Source: Bacteroidales bacterium (GTDB lineage: Bacteria; Bacteroidota; Bacteroidia; Bacteroidales; JAADJA01). Taken from it: DNA of 64,000 nucleotides. Positions within the stretch are counted from its first letter, which is position 1; each line of letters begins with the position of its first letter. The DNA lies in assembly GCA_020052415.1 (NCBI GenBank), contig JAGVPB010000011.1:192035-256034 (forward strand), in the 5' to 3' direction. Both the position numbers and the translations under genes were made by a program. Shown here one piece after another: positions 1 to 9,360 of this stretch. Below the pieces are notes generated by a model, which made no database searches, had not been told where the DNA came from, and saw only the letters and a list, made by a program, of their open reading frames with translations.

Positions 1-2
1 AT

Positions 3-914
3 TGGTCATCTCCTGTCGGTTCCGGCAACAAAAATGAATTAATTGTATTTCATGCAGGCAGCCTTTCAAATCCTTTTCATGAAATAGCCCAATCCTTTGA
101 AGCAGAAAATCCCGGTGCAAAAGTTTTGCTCGAAGCCGCCGGCAGCCGCGAATGTGCCAGAAAGATTTCGGAATTGCATAAATCCTGCGATATTATTGCA
201 ACTTCGGATTATACAGTAATCGAAACACTGCTGATTCCAAAATTCACAGAATGGCAAATCGCATTTGCAGGCAATGAGTTGTGTATAGCCTTTGACAAAT
301 CTTCCCGGATGAGTGGTAAAATTAGCTCAGAGAACTGGTTTGATGTCCTGCTGAATGATTCGGTTTATTTCGGACGCTCGGACCCGGAGGCTGACCCCTG
401 CGGTTACAGAACAGTCATTATGTTTGAATTGTCAGAAAAGTACTATAAAAAGGAAGGTCTTGCAGAAAGGCTGAAACAAAAAGACAGAGAATTCATACGG
501 CCCAAAGAAGTGGATATGATCGCCCTGCTCGAATCTCATGCAATTGATTACATGTTCATTTATTCTTCAGTTGCAAAACAGCATCAACTTGAAATTATAG
601 AATTACCTGATGAAATCAATTTGAGCAATCCGGCATTTAAGGATTTTTATGCCAGTGCAAGTATTGAACTATCAGGAAAAAGCAGGGATGAAAAAATCGT
701 CCAGAAAGGTGAACCAATGTTGTACGGTATTTCAATACTTAACAATGCGCCTAACAGGGTATTGGCAGAGAGATTTTTAAAATATTTATTAAATCCTGAA
801 AAAGGAATGAAAATTCTTGAGCAAAACGGCCAACATACATATATTGATACAGCCTCTAAATATTTTAAACTATTCCCCAAAGAAATAAAAATCCTATTTC
901 AAAATGAAAAATAA
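3..914 (+). CDS. Tungstate/molybdate ABC transporter substrate-binding protein, 5' end outside window
   Basis: The reading frame is open to the left edge of the window, so the gene begins upstream; a TTG at 126 is not the real start. The visible part opens with a beta-strand and anion-binding loop (LIVFHAGSLSNPF) typical of the ModA/WtpA oxyanion-binding fold. Near the middle it has GRSDPEADPCGYRT, the segment conserved in the WtpA branch. Proteins of this family capture tungstate or molybdate in the periplasm and pass it to a WtpB-type permease. The lipoprotein gene after it overlaps by 11 bp, so the two are co-transcribed. A permease and ATPase of matching type lie 53 kb downstream in this window rather than next to it; whether others lie upstream cannot be seen. 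WtpA is favoured over ModA from the GRSDPEADPCGYRT segment. Confidence 0.85.
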   Translation, partial: WSSPVGSGNKNELIVFHAGSLSNPFHEIAQSFEAENPGAKVLLEAAGSRECARKISELHKSCDIIATSDYTVIETLLIPKFTEWQIAFAGNELCIAFDKSSRMSGKISSENWFDVLLNDSVYFGRSDPEADPCGYRTVIMFELSEKYYKKEGLAERLKQKDREFIRPKEVDMIALLESHAIDYMFIYSSVAKQHQLEIIELPDEINLSNPAFKDFYASASIELSGKSRDEKIVQKGEPMLYGISILNNAPNRVLAERFLKYLLNPEKGMKILEQNGQHTYIDTASKYFKLFPKEIKILFQNEK

Positions 915-1827
915 TCGCCTTCAATTTATCCTGAAACTCCTTACGATTTCTGTCTTTTTTGAACTGCCTGCCTGCAATAAGGATGATGAAAAGATTCCAC
1001 CAGCGATAAGTTTTAAAGAAGGTACGGAATTTACGCAGGATAGTGCAGTGGTTAAGGTTGGAAATAAACTGATATTCGGAATCCAGGCAAGGGGCAGCGG
1101 TGCAAACATTACAAATTTTACTATTAAAAAATTGCTGGTTGATGGTTCCTGTATAACTGTAATGGATACAGGATTGAATTCAGAAAGTCTTGATGTTGAA
1201 AAAGACTATTACCAGAATATGGAAGAGGAAGCAGAATGGACATTTACCGTCATGGACAAGAACAGGTTGTCATCACAGGTTTCCCGAACAGTTTACAAGG
1301 ATCCTGATTCACAGTTTGGAGGTATTTATTATTATCCATCCATAATTATGGGTTATCAGTCAAATACCCAATTTGGCCATTTCCTTGATCCATTTACTGG
1401 AAAAGTTTACTTCGAAGACTCAGCAGCGCTTTTTCACACCGATTTGCACATCCTGGTTTATTTTTTTGAAGATAATAACCTGGCTTCCCCGACTTTTTCA
1501 TCAGCCGGCGAAATGGATAATTACAGTACCGAAGCCATGACTTTTTATCCGTCCATTAGTGATTGGCAAACAAGGCCTTTCACTTTATGGGATATCAGTG
1601 TTGAAGATGATCCTATACCGGCTGAGGTTTTTGATCAGGCGTTTAACGATAGTTTATTGATCGTTTCCTTTGATGAAGTCTGGGGTAAGAAAAAATTTAA
1701 ATGGGCCACAAACAGCCGGGTAATACCATTCAAAACAGCAAACGGAAAGCTCGGTTTGGTTAAGGTTATCAACGCAGAATCGTCGGATTCCGGAACAATA
1801 GAATTTGCAGTAAAAATTCAACAATAA
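904..1827 (+). CDS. Predicted lipoprotein of unknown function in the wtpA-TonB receptor operon
   Basis: The 307-residue product has a short hydrophobic signal ending in a lipobox (LPAC, Cys at about residue 24) followed by NKDDEK, so it is probably lipid-anchored on the periplasmic or outer-membrane side. After that come beta-rich segments with no motif I can assign; residues 30-130 look like an immunoglobulin-type fold (weak inference). It overlaps the binding-protein gene by 11 bp and is followed 33 bp later by a T9SS cargo gene, so it sits in one operon with a TonB-dependent receptor. By analogy with other Bacteroidota uptake operons it could be a surface accessory of that receptor, but nothing in the sequence proves it. 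Confidence 0.75.
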   Translation: MKNNRLQFILKLLTISVFFELPACNKDDEKIPPAISFKEGTEFTQDSAVVKVGNKLIFGIQARGSGANITNFTIKKLLVDGSCITVMDTGLNSESLDVEKDYYQNMEEEAEWTFTVMDKNRLSSQVSRTVYKDPDSQFGGIYYYPSIIMGYQSNTQFGHFLDPFTGKVYFEDSAALFHTDLHILVYFFEDNNLASPTFSSAGEMDNYSTEAMTFYPSISDWQTRPFTLWDISVEDDPIPAEVFDQAFNDSLLIVSFDEVWGKKKFKWATNSRVIPFKTANGKLGLVKVINAESSDSGTIEFAVKIQQ

Positions 1828-1860
1828 GTATTTATAGTATTAATCATTTAAAATTCAAGT

Positions 1861-2733
1861 ATGAAAAAACTATTACTTTGTACCATTATTTTTTGGGCAG
1901 TTTCTTACGGTTTTGCCCAAAATATTGACACAATTGCTGCCTGGACATTCCCTACAGGCATTGATACCCTTGATATCTATCCTGATGTTTGCATACCCGA
2001 TAATGTAAACAGATATATTGCAGCAGAGGATACGGCTTCAGATCCCAACTCGCGGGTCATTACATGCACTGAAGGCGAAAGTACCTTCGCTGGTACAGCA
2101 ACCGGCTGGGATGATGGCGGGAACAGTAAATTGTGGTCCATCAAATTTAAAGCTCCGGGATACGGCAACTTTAAAGTATCCTCAAAACAATTTTCCGACA
2201 TAGAGTTTCCGGGGCCTCAGGACTGGAAAGTCGAGGCGCGGCTTTCGGGCGGTGATTGGGTTGATCTTGATGGAGGAACGGTTGTTTGCAGTAACGACTG
2301 GACAACAGGTGCAGTAACCGAAATTGGACTTCCTGTACAGTTCAATAATCCCGGTTCAACCTCCATTTATGTGCGATGGATCATGACCTCAAATCTGAGT
2401 ATAAACGGTTCCGATGTATTAGCGGAAGGAATTTCCAAAATTGACGATGTTGTGATAACCGGTGAAGTAACTTCAGGAATCGGTAATACCATTATTGATA
2501 ATCAATTTCGTTTTTTCCCAAACCCGGTAGAATCCGGCGAACTTAATATTGATTGTGGATCCGGAATTGTAAGTATCAATTTGTATGATATGGATGGCCG
2601 CATCATCAGAAAATACGAGATCGCGGGAAACGGTCCAATGGAGTTGAATGACCTTTGTTCGGGTGTTTATTTTGTTGAACCCGTTTATACCAATAATGAA
2701 AAGGGGCTACCCAAAAAGTTAGTCGTACGATAA
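1861..2733 (+). CDS. Secreted protein with T9SS type A sorting domain
   Basis: A signal peptide (MKKLLLCTIIFWAV, cleavage near FAQ at about residue 20) is followed by a ~190-residue beta-sandwich-like region beginning DTIAAWTFPTG and ending IDDVVITGE. This is the layout of the jelly-roll/choice-of-anchor modules in Bacteroidota surface proteins. The last ~75 residues are a type A T9SS C-terminal domain: RFFPNPVESGELNI, then INLYDMDGRII, LCSGVYFVE and the terminal KKLVVR. The protein should be exported through the outer membrane and have its CTD removed. No catalytic motif is visible. It lies 33 bp after the lipoprotein gene and just before the TonB-dependent receptor, so it is probably a surface component of that operon (inference). 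Confidence 0.8.
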   Translation: MKKLLLCTIIFWAVSYGFAQNIDTIAAWTFPTGIDTLDIYPDVCIPDNVNRYIAAEDTASDPNSRVITCTEGESTFAGTATGWDDGGNSKLWSIKFKAPGYGNFKVSSKQFSDIEFPGPQDWKVEARLSGGDWVDLDGGTVVCSNDWTTGAVTEIGLPVQFNNPGSTSIYVRWIMTSNLSINGSDVLAEGISKIDDVVITGEVTSGIGNTIIDNQFRFFPNPVESGELNIDCGSGIVSINLYDMDGRIIRKYEIAGNGPMELNDLCSGVYFVEPVYTNNEKGLPKKLVVR

Positions 2734-2806
2734 TAAACAATGAATGCAACATTACACCGTAACAGTTTCTATAAAAACAAGTTGTATTTCAAACAATCAT
2801 TATAAA

Positions 2807-5179
2807 ATGTTTCGGGGTAATTTCTGTTTCTTTATTTCAACATTTTTTTCACTGGTCTTTCTTTGTGAGCCCGGTTATGTAATTGGTCAGTCTTCACCCA
2901 CAGGCAATATCTCCGGGATCGTTTATGACGAATCAACCCGCAAACCACTTGCCGATGCAAATGTTTATCTGATCCAGATCAAAACAGGAACGACGACAGG
3001 ATTTGATGGACGATTTACGATGAGCAACCTTCCTGAAGGAAATTATACATTAAGTGTAAGCTTCCTGGGATATAAAAAAAATGAGCTGAAGGTTACTATC
3101 AGGAAGGATATTAATCAAAATCTGACGATTTATCTGAAAGTGCAGCTTTACACGAAAGGAGAAGTGGTTATCAATGCCACAAGGGATAATGAGGAGCGGG
3201 AGACTCCGCTGTGGATTGACATTATTCCGGTAAAAAAAATAGAACAGGCTCCCGTGATGACGATAGCCGGTCTCCTCGACTACGTTCCGGGAATCAACAT
3301 GAGTAATACTTTTGGCATATATTCCGGAAGGGCAATTGTCACAATGAGGGGATTGCCTGCAAATGACCAGTCGCGTACACTCGTTTTGCTCGATGGTGCG
3401 CCTTTGAATAAAGCAGACGAGGGTTCTGTGAACTGGAACATGATCAATAAAAACAACATAGAATCAATTAAGGTTATTAAAGGTCCGGGTATAGCTCAAT
3501 ATGGCAGCGGAGCAATGGGCGGAGTAATTGAAATTACTTCAAAAAAACCTCAGAAGAAATTTGCAGGCCAGGCGATTGTTGGTTATGGGACTTATAATAC
3601 CATTGATGCAAACATGGATTTATCAGGATCAATAAAAGACAGTTCATCCGTTAATGGATTATACTGGAACCTTTCTGGTTTCGGGCGGTTGAGTGATGGT
3701 TATATTACTGAACCTGATGAATATTACGACGAAGAAGATACCATTTTAGTCCCGACTTTCCTCAGGGAAATTAATGCTTCTGCAAAGGTCGGTTACGACT
3801 TCAAAAATCTAAACAATATTGAACTGAAATTTGGGTATTTTGACGATAAAAGAGGAAATGGAGTTAAAGTATTTGAGGCATATGGCGCTTTTTCAGAGCA
3901 TGATACTTTTAACTGGCTTGCAAGGTATTCAGGTATTGGAAAGAATTTTAAATGGAACACAAACATCTATTATTCAGGTGAAAATTACAATCGGATTTAT
4001 GAATACATGAATGAAGGTGAATATATGCTGTATGAAGCCGACTCATGGAGGAATGACATGGGTGGAAAGTTTGATTTAACATTTACCGGCTTGCCAAAAC
4101 ACTCCATAATGACCGGGGCAGATTACAAATTAGGAACAGTGGATGGCACTGATACTTATTATACTTCGACCGATATCATAAGCAATGCCGGAAAAATGCA
4201 GACCGGCGCGATATTTCTTCAGGACGAGATTTTCTTTTTTGACAGGAATCTTCAGATTAATATTGGTTTTCGTTATGATTTCGCAAAATACTTTGACGGA
4301 TTATTTATAATTGCCTACCCGTCCTATTCGATCGAGTTTATTTCTAGGTTTGAAGATAAAGCCATGCCAGTGAAAAACTGGGATGCTTTCTGTCCCCGCT
4401 TTTCGGCTCAGTACAAATACTCTGAAAGCGACAGGATTTACCTATCTGTCGCCAGAGGTTTCAGAGCGCCCATCCTGGATGATATGACACGAACCGGTAA
4501 AAAGAAAGGGACATTTAAAATTGCAAATCCGGGTCTTAAACCTGAATTAATTACAACCTGCGAATTGGGCGCTGATGTTGAAATATTCAGGGATATTGCT
4601 TTCAGAGGTTCTCTGTACTACAGCATTGGCAAGGATTTCATGTATTATTCGAGCACCGGTGATTCGGTAAATATGGGGTACAAAATTGTTCCGGTTCTCA
4701 CAAAGAAAAATATCAGCAAGGTTGAAATTTACGGATTGGAAACGGAACTAAAATATGAATTCAATAAAAATCTGGCTGCTTTTGCCAATTATGCCTATAC
4801 CCACGCTGTAGTCAAAGAAAATGTTGTAAATGATACTCAAGTAGATTATGATTTAAGCGGTAAGTACCTTACCGATGTTCCCAACCATAAGGTCACTGCG
4901 GGTATCACCTGGAATAACAGAATACTGAATACCACATTACTTTATAAATTTATTGGAGAACAATGGATCAATGACCAGAATATTGTAGACCAAGAATACC
5001 TGTTCACGGATAAATATCCCGCATGCTCAATTTACAGCATAAGGATTGAAAAGCAAATATTAAAAAACCTGAAAGCGGCCACAAGTATTGAAAATTTATT
5101 CGATAAAATTTATACTGACAGTAATGCCCAGCAATGCCCGGGAAGGTTTATTATGGTTATGGTAAACTTTACTTTTTAA
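2807..5179 (+). CDS. TonB-dependent outer-membrane receptor with carboxypeptidase-regulatory-like domain
   Basis: I start the gene at 2807 because this Met leads directly into a signal peptide (MFRGNFCFFISTFFS, cleavage near VIGQ); an in-frame ATG at 2744 would add 21 polar residues. A CarboxypepD_reg-like beta-sandwich follows (NISGIVYDESTRKPLADA). Next come the plug domain (IAGLLDYVPGINMS, MRGLPANDQSRTLVLLDG, ESIKVIKGPG, GAMGGVIEITSKKP) and a ~600-residue barrel. The C-terminus is aromatic (MVMVNFTF), as expected for an Omp85-assembled barrel. The length of ~790 residues is normal. Co-transcription with a tungstate/molybdate-binding protein suggests an oxyanion or metal-complex substrate, but substrate cannot be read from sequence. 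The gene converges with the DUF4294 gene, only 9 bp away. Confidence 0.9.
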   Translation: MFRGNFCFFISTFFSLVFLCEPGYVIGQSSPTGNISGIVYDESTRKPLADANVYLIQIKTGTTTGFDGRFTMSNLPEGNYTLSVSFLGYKKNELKVTIRKDINQNLTIYLKVQLYTKGEVVINATRDNEERETPLWIDIIPVKKIEQAPVMTIAGLLDYVPGINMSNTFGIYSGRAIVTMRGLPANDQSRTLVLLDGAPLNKADEGSVNWNMINKNNIESIKVIKGPGIAQYGSGAMGGVIEITSKKPQKKFAGQAIVGYGTYNTIDANMDLSGSIKDSSSVNGLYWNLSGFGRLSDGYITEPDEYYDEEDTILVPTFLREINASAKVGYDFKNLNNIELKFGYFDDKRGNGVKVFEAYGAFSEHDTFNWLARYSGIGKNFKWNTNIYYSGENYNRIYEYMNEGEYMLYEADSWRNDMGGKFDLTFTGLPKHSIMTGADYKLGTVDGTDTYYTSTDIISNAGKMQTGAIFLQDEIFFFDRNLQINIGFRYDFAKYFDGLFIIAYPSYSIEFISRFEDKAMPVKNWDAFCPRFSAQYKYSESDRIYLSVARGFRAPILDDMTRTGKKKGTFKIANPGLKPELITTCELGADVEIFRDIAFRGSLYYSIGKDFMYYSSTGDSVNMGYKIVPVLTKKNISKVEIYGLETELKYEFNKNLAAFANYAYTHAVVKENVVNDTQVDYDLSGKYLTDVPNHKVTAGITWNNRILNTTLLYKFIGEQWINDQNIVDQEYLFTDKYPACSIYSIRIEKQILKNLKAATSIENLFDKIYTDSNAQQCPGRFIMVMVNFTF

Positions 5180-5188
5180 TTTGGACGG

Positions 5189-5773
5189 TTAAATCTGTCC
5201 GTTTTCAATCATGACCACTATGTCTTCGATGTCTTTATCCTCTCCTGCAGGATCATATTCTGTCTTAAGATTGAACCCGAAAAGCCTGGCAAATGTCTGC
5301 CAGAAGAAAGCCGTAAATTTACCTCGCAGTTCCTGAATTAGCGCATAAGATGAATTTCCGGTTTCCCGGTCAACAAGTTTAATCAGAATAATTCCCTGTT
5401 TGAACGTAAGCATTCTGATATCATCCTCAAATTCATTCCTGAGTTCATCCTCGGCATCTTTCATAAGTTTTTTCCTGATTTCATCATCCTCGGCATTGAG
5501 TAATATGGTTTCATATTCCCTGAATTTAATGCCGGCTAATTTAGCATAAGGATAGGCTTTTTTTACATTATATACAAGCCTGCTGTTTTTTTTGAAATCT
5601 GATTTGAAGTGGTGCGGCAACCTGGCGGTGACTAAAATTTCAGGTAGAGTGGCTGTAATGAGGGTGTCATTATCAACGATTTTGACCTGTACAATAATTT
5701 CTTCACGTTCCTGGGAAAAAAGTAAGGAAATCCATCCAAAAAAAAACAATATGAGGATAATTAGTCTTTTCAT
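5189..5773 (-). CDS. DUF4294 domain-containing secreted protein
   Basis: The 194-residue protein has a signal peptide (MKRLIILILFFFGWISLLFSQ), then the typical lead-in TLPEILVTARLPHHFKSD. The DUF4294 core follows, with NVKKAYPYAKLAG, a charged helix of alternating acidic and basic residues at ~90-115, and FKQGIILIKLVDRETG. DUF4294 is nearly restricted to Bacteroidota and its function is unknown to me. The helical core ends in FFWQTFARLFGFNLK, which may be membrane-associated. It lies 108 bp downstream of clpX on the same strand and could be read through from it, although the gap is large enough for its own promoter. Confidence 0.85.
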   Translation of the reverse strand: MKRLIILILFFFGWISLLFSQEREEIIVQVKIVDNDTLITATLPEILVTARLPHHFKSDFKKNSRLVYNVKKAYPYAKLAGIKFREYETILLNAEDDEIRKKLMKDAEDELRNEFEDDIRMLTFKQGIILIKLVDRETGNSSYALIQELRGKFTAFFWQTFARLFGFNLKTEYDPAGEDKDIEDIVVMIENGQI

Positions 5774-5881
5774 AAGTGTGGTAAATTCCCAATAATTGTG
5801 CCAGTAGAATGTAAATTAATTATCGTGTCAAAATAAAACAACAAATTTCCCGGAATGTTGTGTTTTATATTAACCCTGTTA

Positions 5882-7120
5882 TTACGCGACTTTTAATCTT
5901 GCAATACTGGTCTTTCTGAATTTTTCTTCAGCATAAGAATGCGTAATGACAAGTTCTTTTGTCGCTTTGGTTGATGGCAGTTCAAACATGGCGTCGGTAA
6001 GTATTCCTTCCACTATTGATCGAAGTCCGCGCGCACCAAGCTTAAATTCAATGGATTTATCAACAATGAAATCGAGTACGCTTTCTTCGAATTTCAGTTT
6101 TATTCCGTCCATTTCAAAAAGCCTTGCATATTGCCTGGTCAGTGAATTTTTAGGTTCGGTTAAAATTCTTCTCATGGTTTCTTTCCGCAACGGATGCAGA
6201 AAAGTGACAATAGGCATACGACCTACTATTTCAGGAATCAGACCGAATTTTTTTAAATCGGGTGGGGAAATATATTGTAAAATATTTTCTTTGTCTATGC
6301 TGTCCTGGCCTTTGTTAAATGAATATCCGATAACATTTGTCCTCAACCGTGAAGCAATGATTTTTTCCATTCCATCGAAAGCACCACCCGCGACAAACAA
6401 AATGTTTTTGGTGTCAATCTGAATCATCTTTTGTTCCGGGTGTTTTCTTCCGCCCTGAGGCGGAACATTAACAACCGAGCCCTCAAGCAGCTTCAGCAAT
6501 GCCTGCTGAACGCCTTCCCCTGAAACATCCCTTGTTATCGAAGGATTATCGCTTTTACGCGAAATCTTATCAATTTCATCAATAAAAATAATTCCCTTTT
6601 CGGCTGCGGCTATATTATAATCGGCAACCTGAAGCAGGCGTGACAATATACTTTCTACGTCTTCGCCAACATACCCGGCTTCGGTAAGTACGGTTGCATC
6701 CGCAATACAGAAAGGCACTTTCAGCATTTTGGCAATGGTTCGTGCCAGTAATGTTTTCCCTGTACCCGTTTCCCCAACCATGATGATGTTCGACTTCTCG
6801 ATTTCAGTTTCATCTTCCTGAGTTTTATTCAGGGGTTGGGTAATTCTCTTATAGTGATTATACACAGCAACCGCGAGCACTATTTTTGCTTCATCCTGCC
6901 CTATGACATACTGGTCAATATATGCTTTGATCTCCTTTGGTTTTAAAAGATCAATTTTGGTGAACTGCTTATTCGTTTTAGTTGTGATTTCCTCGCTGAT
7001 AATAGATTGTGCCTGTGAAACACAGTAATCGCAAATATGAGCATCGAGTCCGGCAATCAGCACATTTGTCTGCATCTTTTCCCGGCCGCAAAAGGAACAT
7101 CGTTCGATTTTTTTAACCAT
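5882..7120 (-). CDS. clpX: ClpX, ATPase and substrate-recognition subunit of the ClpXP protease
   Basis: ClpX unfolds tagged proteins and feeds them to ClpP in the cytoplasm. The 412-residue product has the complete domain order. The N-terminal C4 zinc-binding domain has Cys8, Cys11, Cys30 and Cys33. The AAA+ module has Walker A GETGTGKT, pore loop GYVGEDVE, Walker B IIFIDEIDKI and sensor/arginine region GARGLRSIVE. The ClpP-docking loop reads VIGYSF, the IGF-type tripeptide with Tyr instead of Phe. Length is usual for the family. The gene follows clpP after a 59-bp gap, giving the conserved order tig-clpP-clpX. Assignment is secure. Confidence 0.97.
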   Translation of the reverse strand: MVKKIERCSFCGREKMQTNVLIAGLDAHICDYCVSQAQSIISEEITTKTNKQFTKIDLLKPKEIKAYIDQYVIGQDEAKIVLAVAVYNHYKRITQPLNKTQEDETEIEKSNIIMVGETGTGKTLLARTIAKMLKVPFCIADATVLTEAGYVGEDVESILSRLLQVADYNIAAAEKGIIFIDEIDKISRKSDNPSITRDVSGEGVQQALLKLLEGSVVNVPPQGGRKHPEQKMIQIDTKNILFVAGGAFDGMEKIIASRLRTNVIGYSFNKGQDSIDKENILQYISPPDLKKFGLIPEIVGRMPIVTFLHPLRKETMRRILTEPKNSLTRQYARLFEMDGIKLKFEESVLDFIVDKSIEFKLGARGLRSIVEGILTDAMFELPSTKATKELVITHSYAEEKFRKTSIARLKVA

Positions 7121-7179
7121 AAATCAAGGCTTTTCTGAACATGATACAAAGATAATCCTTTTAAGTTGCTGAATATTAA

Positions 7180-7860
7180 TTATTTTTTTTCATTTCGTTT
7201 CAGAATTTCATCAATCATCCCGTATTCTTTTGCTTCTTCAGCAGTCATCCAATAATCCCTGTCGCCATCTTTCCAAATCTTTTTATAATCCTGGTTTGTA
7301 TGTTTGGCAATGATTTCATACAATTCTTTTTTCATTTTCTGAATTTCCCTCGCGGTTATTTCAATGTCAGAAGCCTGACCCTGTGCGCCTCCCATCGGCT
7401 GATGGATCAGAATCCGCGAATGTGGCAAAGCGGTTCTTTTACCCGTTTCACCGGCACAAAGAAGTACAGCGCCCATGGATGCCGCCATTCCTGTACAAAT
7501 GGTTGCAACATTTGGATTGATATACTGCATCGTATCATAAATGCCTAATCCTGCATAAACCCCTCCACCCGGAGTGTTCAGATATATCTGTATGTCCTTT
7601 TTTGCATCCACCGATTCGAGAAAAAGCAACTGAGCCTGGATGATATTGGCAACGTAATCGTCAATTGGTACTCCAAGGAATATGATCCTGTCCATCATTA
7701 GCCTTGAAAAAACATCCATTGTTGCAATATTTAATTGTCTTTCTTCAATAATTGTAGGAGATATATAATTGCTTACGGCTGAAACATATTTTTCAAGTGA
7801 AATGCTGCTTAGTCCTGTATGCTTTATTGCATAACTCCTGAATTCATTAGCTGTGTTCAT
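7180..7860 (-). CDS. clpP: ClpP, serine peptidase subunit of ClpXP
   Basis: ClpP forms the proteolytic barrel served by ClpX. Counting from the chosen start the triad is Ser128 (GMAASMGA), His153 (ILIHQPMGG) and Asp202 (GDRDYWMT). The oxyanion strand LNTPGGGVYAG and the handle helix are present. I start at 7860 because MNTANEFRSYAIKH matches the short N-terminus typical of Bacteroidota ClpP; an upstream ATG at 7884 would add eight residues. With either start the gene overlaps the end of tig (14 or 38 bp), so the two are translationally coupled. No propeptide or active-site change is seen. Confidence 0.95.
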   Translation of the reverse strand: MNTANEFRSYAIKHTGLSSISLEKYVSAVSNYISPTIIEERQLNIATMDVFSRLMMDRIIFLGVPIDDYVANIIQAQLLFLESVDAKKDIQIYLNTPGGGVYAGLGIYDTMQYINPNVATICTGMAASMGAVLLCAGETGKRTALPHSRILIHQPMGGAQGQASDIEITAREIQKMKKELYEIIAKHTNQDYKKIWKDGDRDYWMTAEEAKEYGMIDEILKRNEKK

Positions 7861-9226
7861 GGTGATGTATTTTATGGTGTTCATTAACTATTTTTACAAA
7901 ATCCTCGTAGGTAACCTCTTTTTTTTCAATTTTCATTTTTTCTTTTAAAAGTACTTTTACTTTTTCGTCAAACAATTGGTCATGTATTTTGGTAACCTCT
8001 TCCTTTTTTTTCATTACCGACTCAACGACTGAGTCAAAATACTTTGATTTCTCTTCATCATTCGGATCGAAAAAAGACTGTTTGATAAAGTAATTTTTTA
8101 TATGATCTTTAATTTCCTGCTCACTAACTATGACATCGTAATCTTTCGAAATTTTACCAATGATCAGTTGTTGCTTCAGAGAACCAAGATAGTTGTTCAT
8201 ATTTTGTTCTACTGATTCCAGTGTCAGATTACCATCTGAATCAACAAGCCATCTTTTAATGAATTCCTCCGGCAATTCAAATTGAATATCATGATTAAAT
8301 TTTTCCAGAGTTGAATGAACAAAATAATTTTCACTTTCAGTTTGGTAAAATCCTTTTGCTTCGTCCCTGATTTTCTGCCTGAATTGCTCTAAATCTTTGA
8401 TATCCCCGGCAGGATATACTTTATTAAAAAACTCTTCATTGACTTCTGCGGGTTCGATTCTTCTGATTGTCAAAATGGTCAAATCAAAATCGGACTGTAA
8501 ATTTTCCGCTTCTTCCTTTTTAATTCCCAGCATTGCTGCTGTATCAACTGCACTTCCTGAAGCCTTAAGAGGATTGAACCTGATTTTTTCACCGTTTTTT
8601 TTGCCGATGAATTCAGTTTTGGATGATTCGTCCTTCAGCTGCCTCAGCGCAATTGTGACCTTTTTATTGATACCATTTTCAACAGGATTGGAATATTCAT
8701 CAAGCTGTATGATCTCTCCCTCTATCAGGTCGCTTTCCTCAATGGAATCAACCTCAATAAATTTACCAAATCGCTTTCTGGTATCCTCGAGGTAATTATC
8801 AACGACCTTATCCTCCACCTGAATATCATAATATTCTGAAGCATTCATCTGAGTCAAATCGAGTTCAAAAGCCGGAGCAAATCCAATATCAAAGAAAAAA
8901 TCAAATTGTGTATCATTATCAAAATCAATAGATTTTGTTTTTTCGGTATTGGCAAGCGGATAACCTAAAATTTCAAGTTTATTGTCAACAATATATTTAT
9001 TCAGAGAGTCTGAAAGTATTTTATTTACTTCTTCAGCGATTACACCTTTTTCATACATTTTTTTTACCAGCCCGAAAGGTACTTTTCCAGGCCGGAAGCC
9101 TTTTAAGCTTGATTTTTTCTGTAGTTCCTTCAGCGTATTGTTTACCTGTCCTTCATAATCTCCCGGAATCATTTCAATCTTAATCATTGCTGTAAGATTC
9201 CCGGTACTTTCCTGCGTAATATTCAT
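7847..9226 (-). CDS. tig: Trigger factor, ribosome-associated chaperone
   Basis: Trigger factor binds nascent chains at the ribosome exit tunnel. The 459-residue product begins with the ribosome-binding domain, whose signature FRPGKVPFGLVKK (residues ~44-56) corresponds to the family's GFRxGKxP loop. A divergent middle domain follows (residues ~150-245), then a long helical C-terminal domain rich in Lys/Glu ending in a His-rich tail (HHKIHHHEHS). The middle domain does not resemble a canonical FKBP and may lack prolyl isomerase activity, as is common in this phylum (inference). It is the first gene of the tig-clpP-clpX operon, with a TAnnTTTG box about 30 bp upstream. Confidence 0.95.
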   Translation of the reverse strand: MNITQESTGNLTAMIKIEMIPGDYEGQVNNTLKELQKKSSLKGFRPGKVPFGLVKKMYEKGVIAEEVNKILSDSLNKYIVDNKLEILGYPLANTEKTKSIDFDNDTQFDFFFDIGFAPAFELDLTQMNASEYYDIQVEDKVVDNYLEDTRKRFGKFIEVDSIEESDLIEGEIIQLDEYSNPVENGINKKVTIALRQLKDESSKTEFIGKKNGEKIRFNPLKASGSAVDTAAMLGIKKEEAENLQSDFDLTILTIRRIEPAEVNEEFFNKVYPAGDIKDLEQFRQKIRDEAKGFYQTESENYFVHSTLEKFNHDIQFELPEEFIKRWLVDSDGNLTLESVEQNMNNYLGSLKQQLIIGKISKDYDVIVSEQEIKDHIKNYFIKQSFFDPNDEEKSKYFDSVVESVMKKKEEVTKIHDQLFDEKVKVLLKEKMKIEKKEVTYEDFVKIVNEHHKIHHHEHS

Positions 9227-9254
9227 TCTTTAAACGGATTAAAAATTTGGGCTG

Positions 9255-9262
9255 CAAAATTA
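9255..9262 (-). promoter_or_regulatory. Candidate -7 box of the tig-clpP-clpX operon
   Basis: Read on the minus strand this is TAATTTTG, a perfect match to the Bacteroidota TAnnTTTG element. It lies about 30 bp before the tig ATG, giving a leader of ~20 nt. No TTTG -33 element is found at the ideal 19-21 bp spacing; the nearest lies 28 bp away. Confidence 0.45.
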
Positions 9263-9360
9263 TACAAATATTTCATTTGACAGCTTCCATCAAAACAAAT
9301 ACTTAACAATTCAAAGTGGAAAAGAGTTGCATTTGGATAAAAGGTTCAAAGTTTGATATT

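Noticed and set aside
5180-5215. A terminator between the TonB-dependent receptor and the DUF4294 gene
   Set aside because: The hairpin GGAC/GTCC is only 4 bp and lies in coding sequence.
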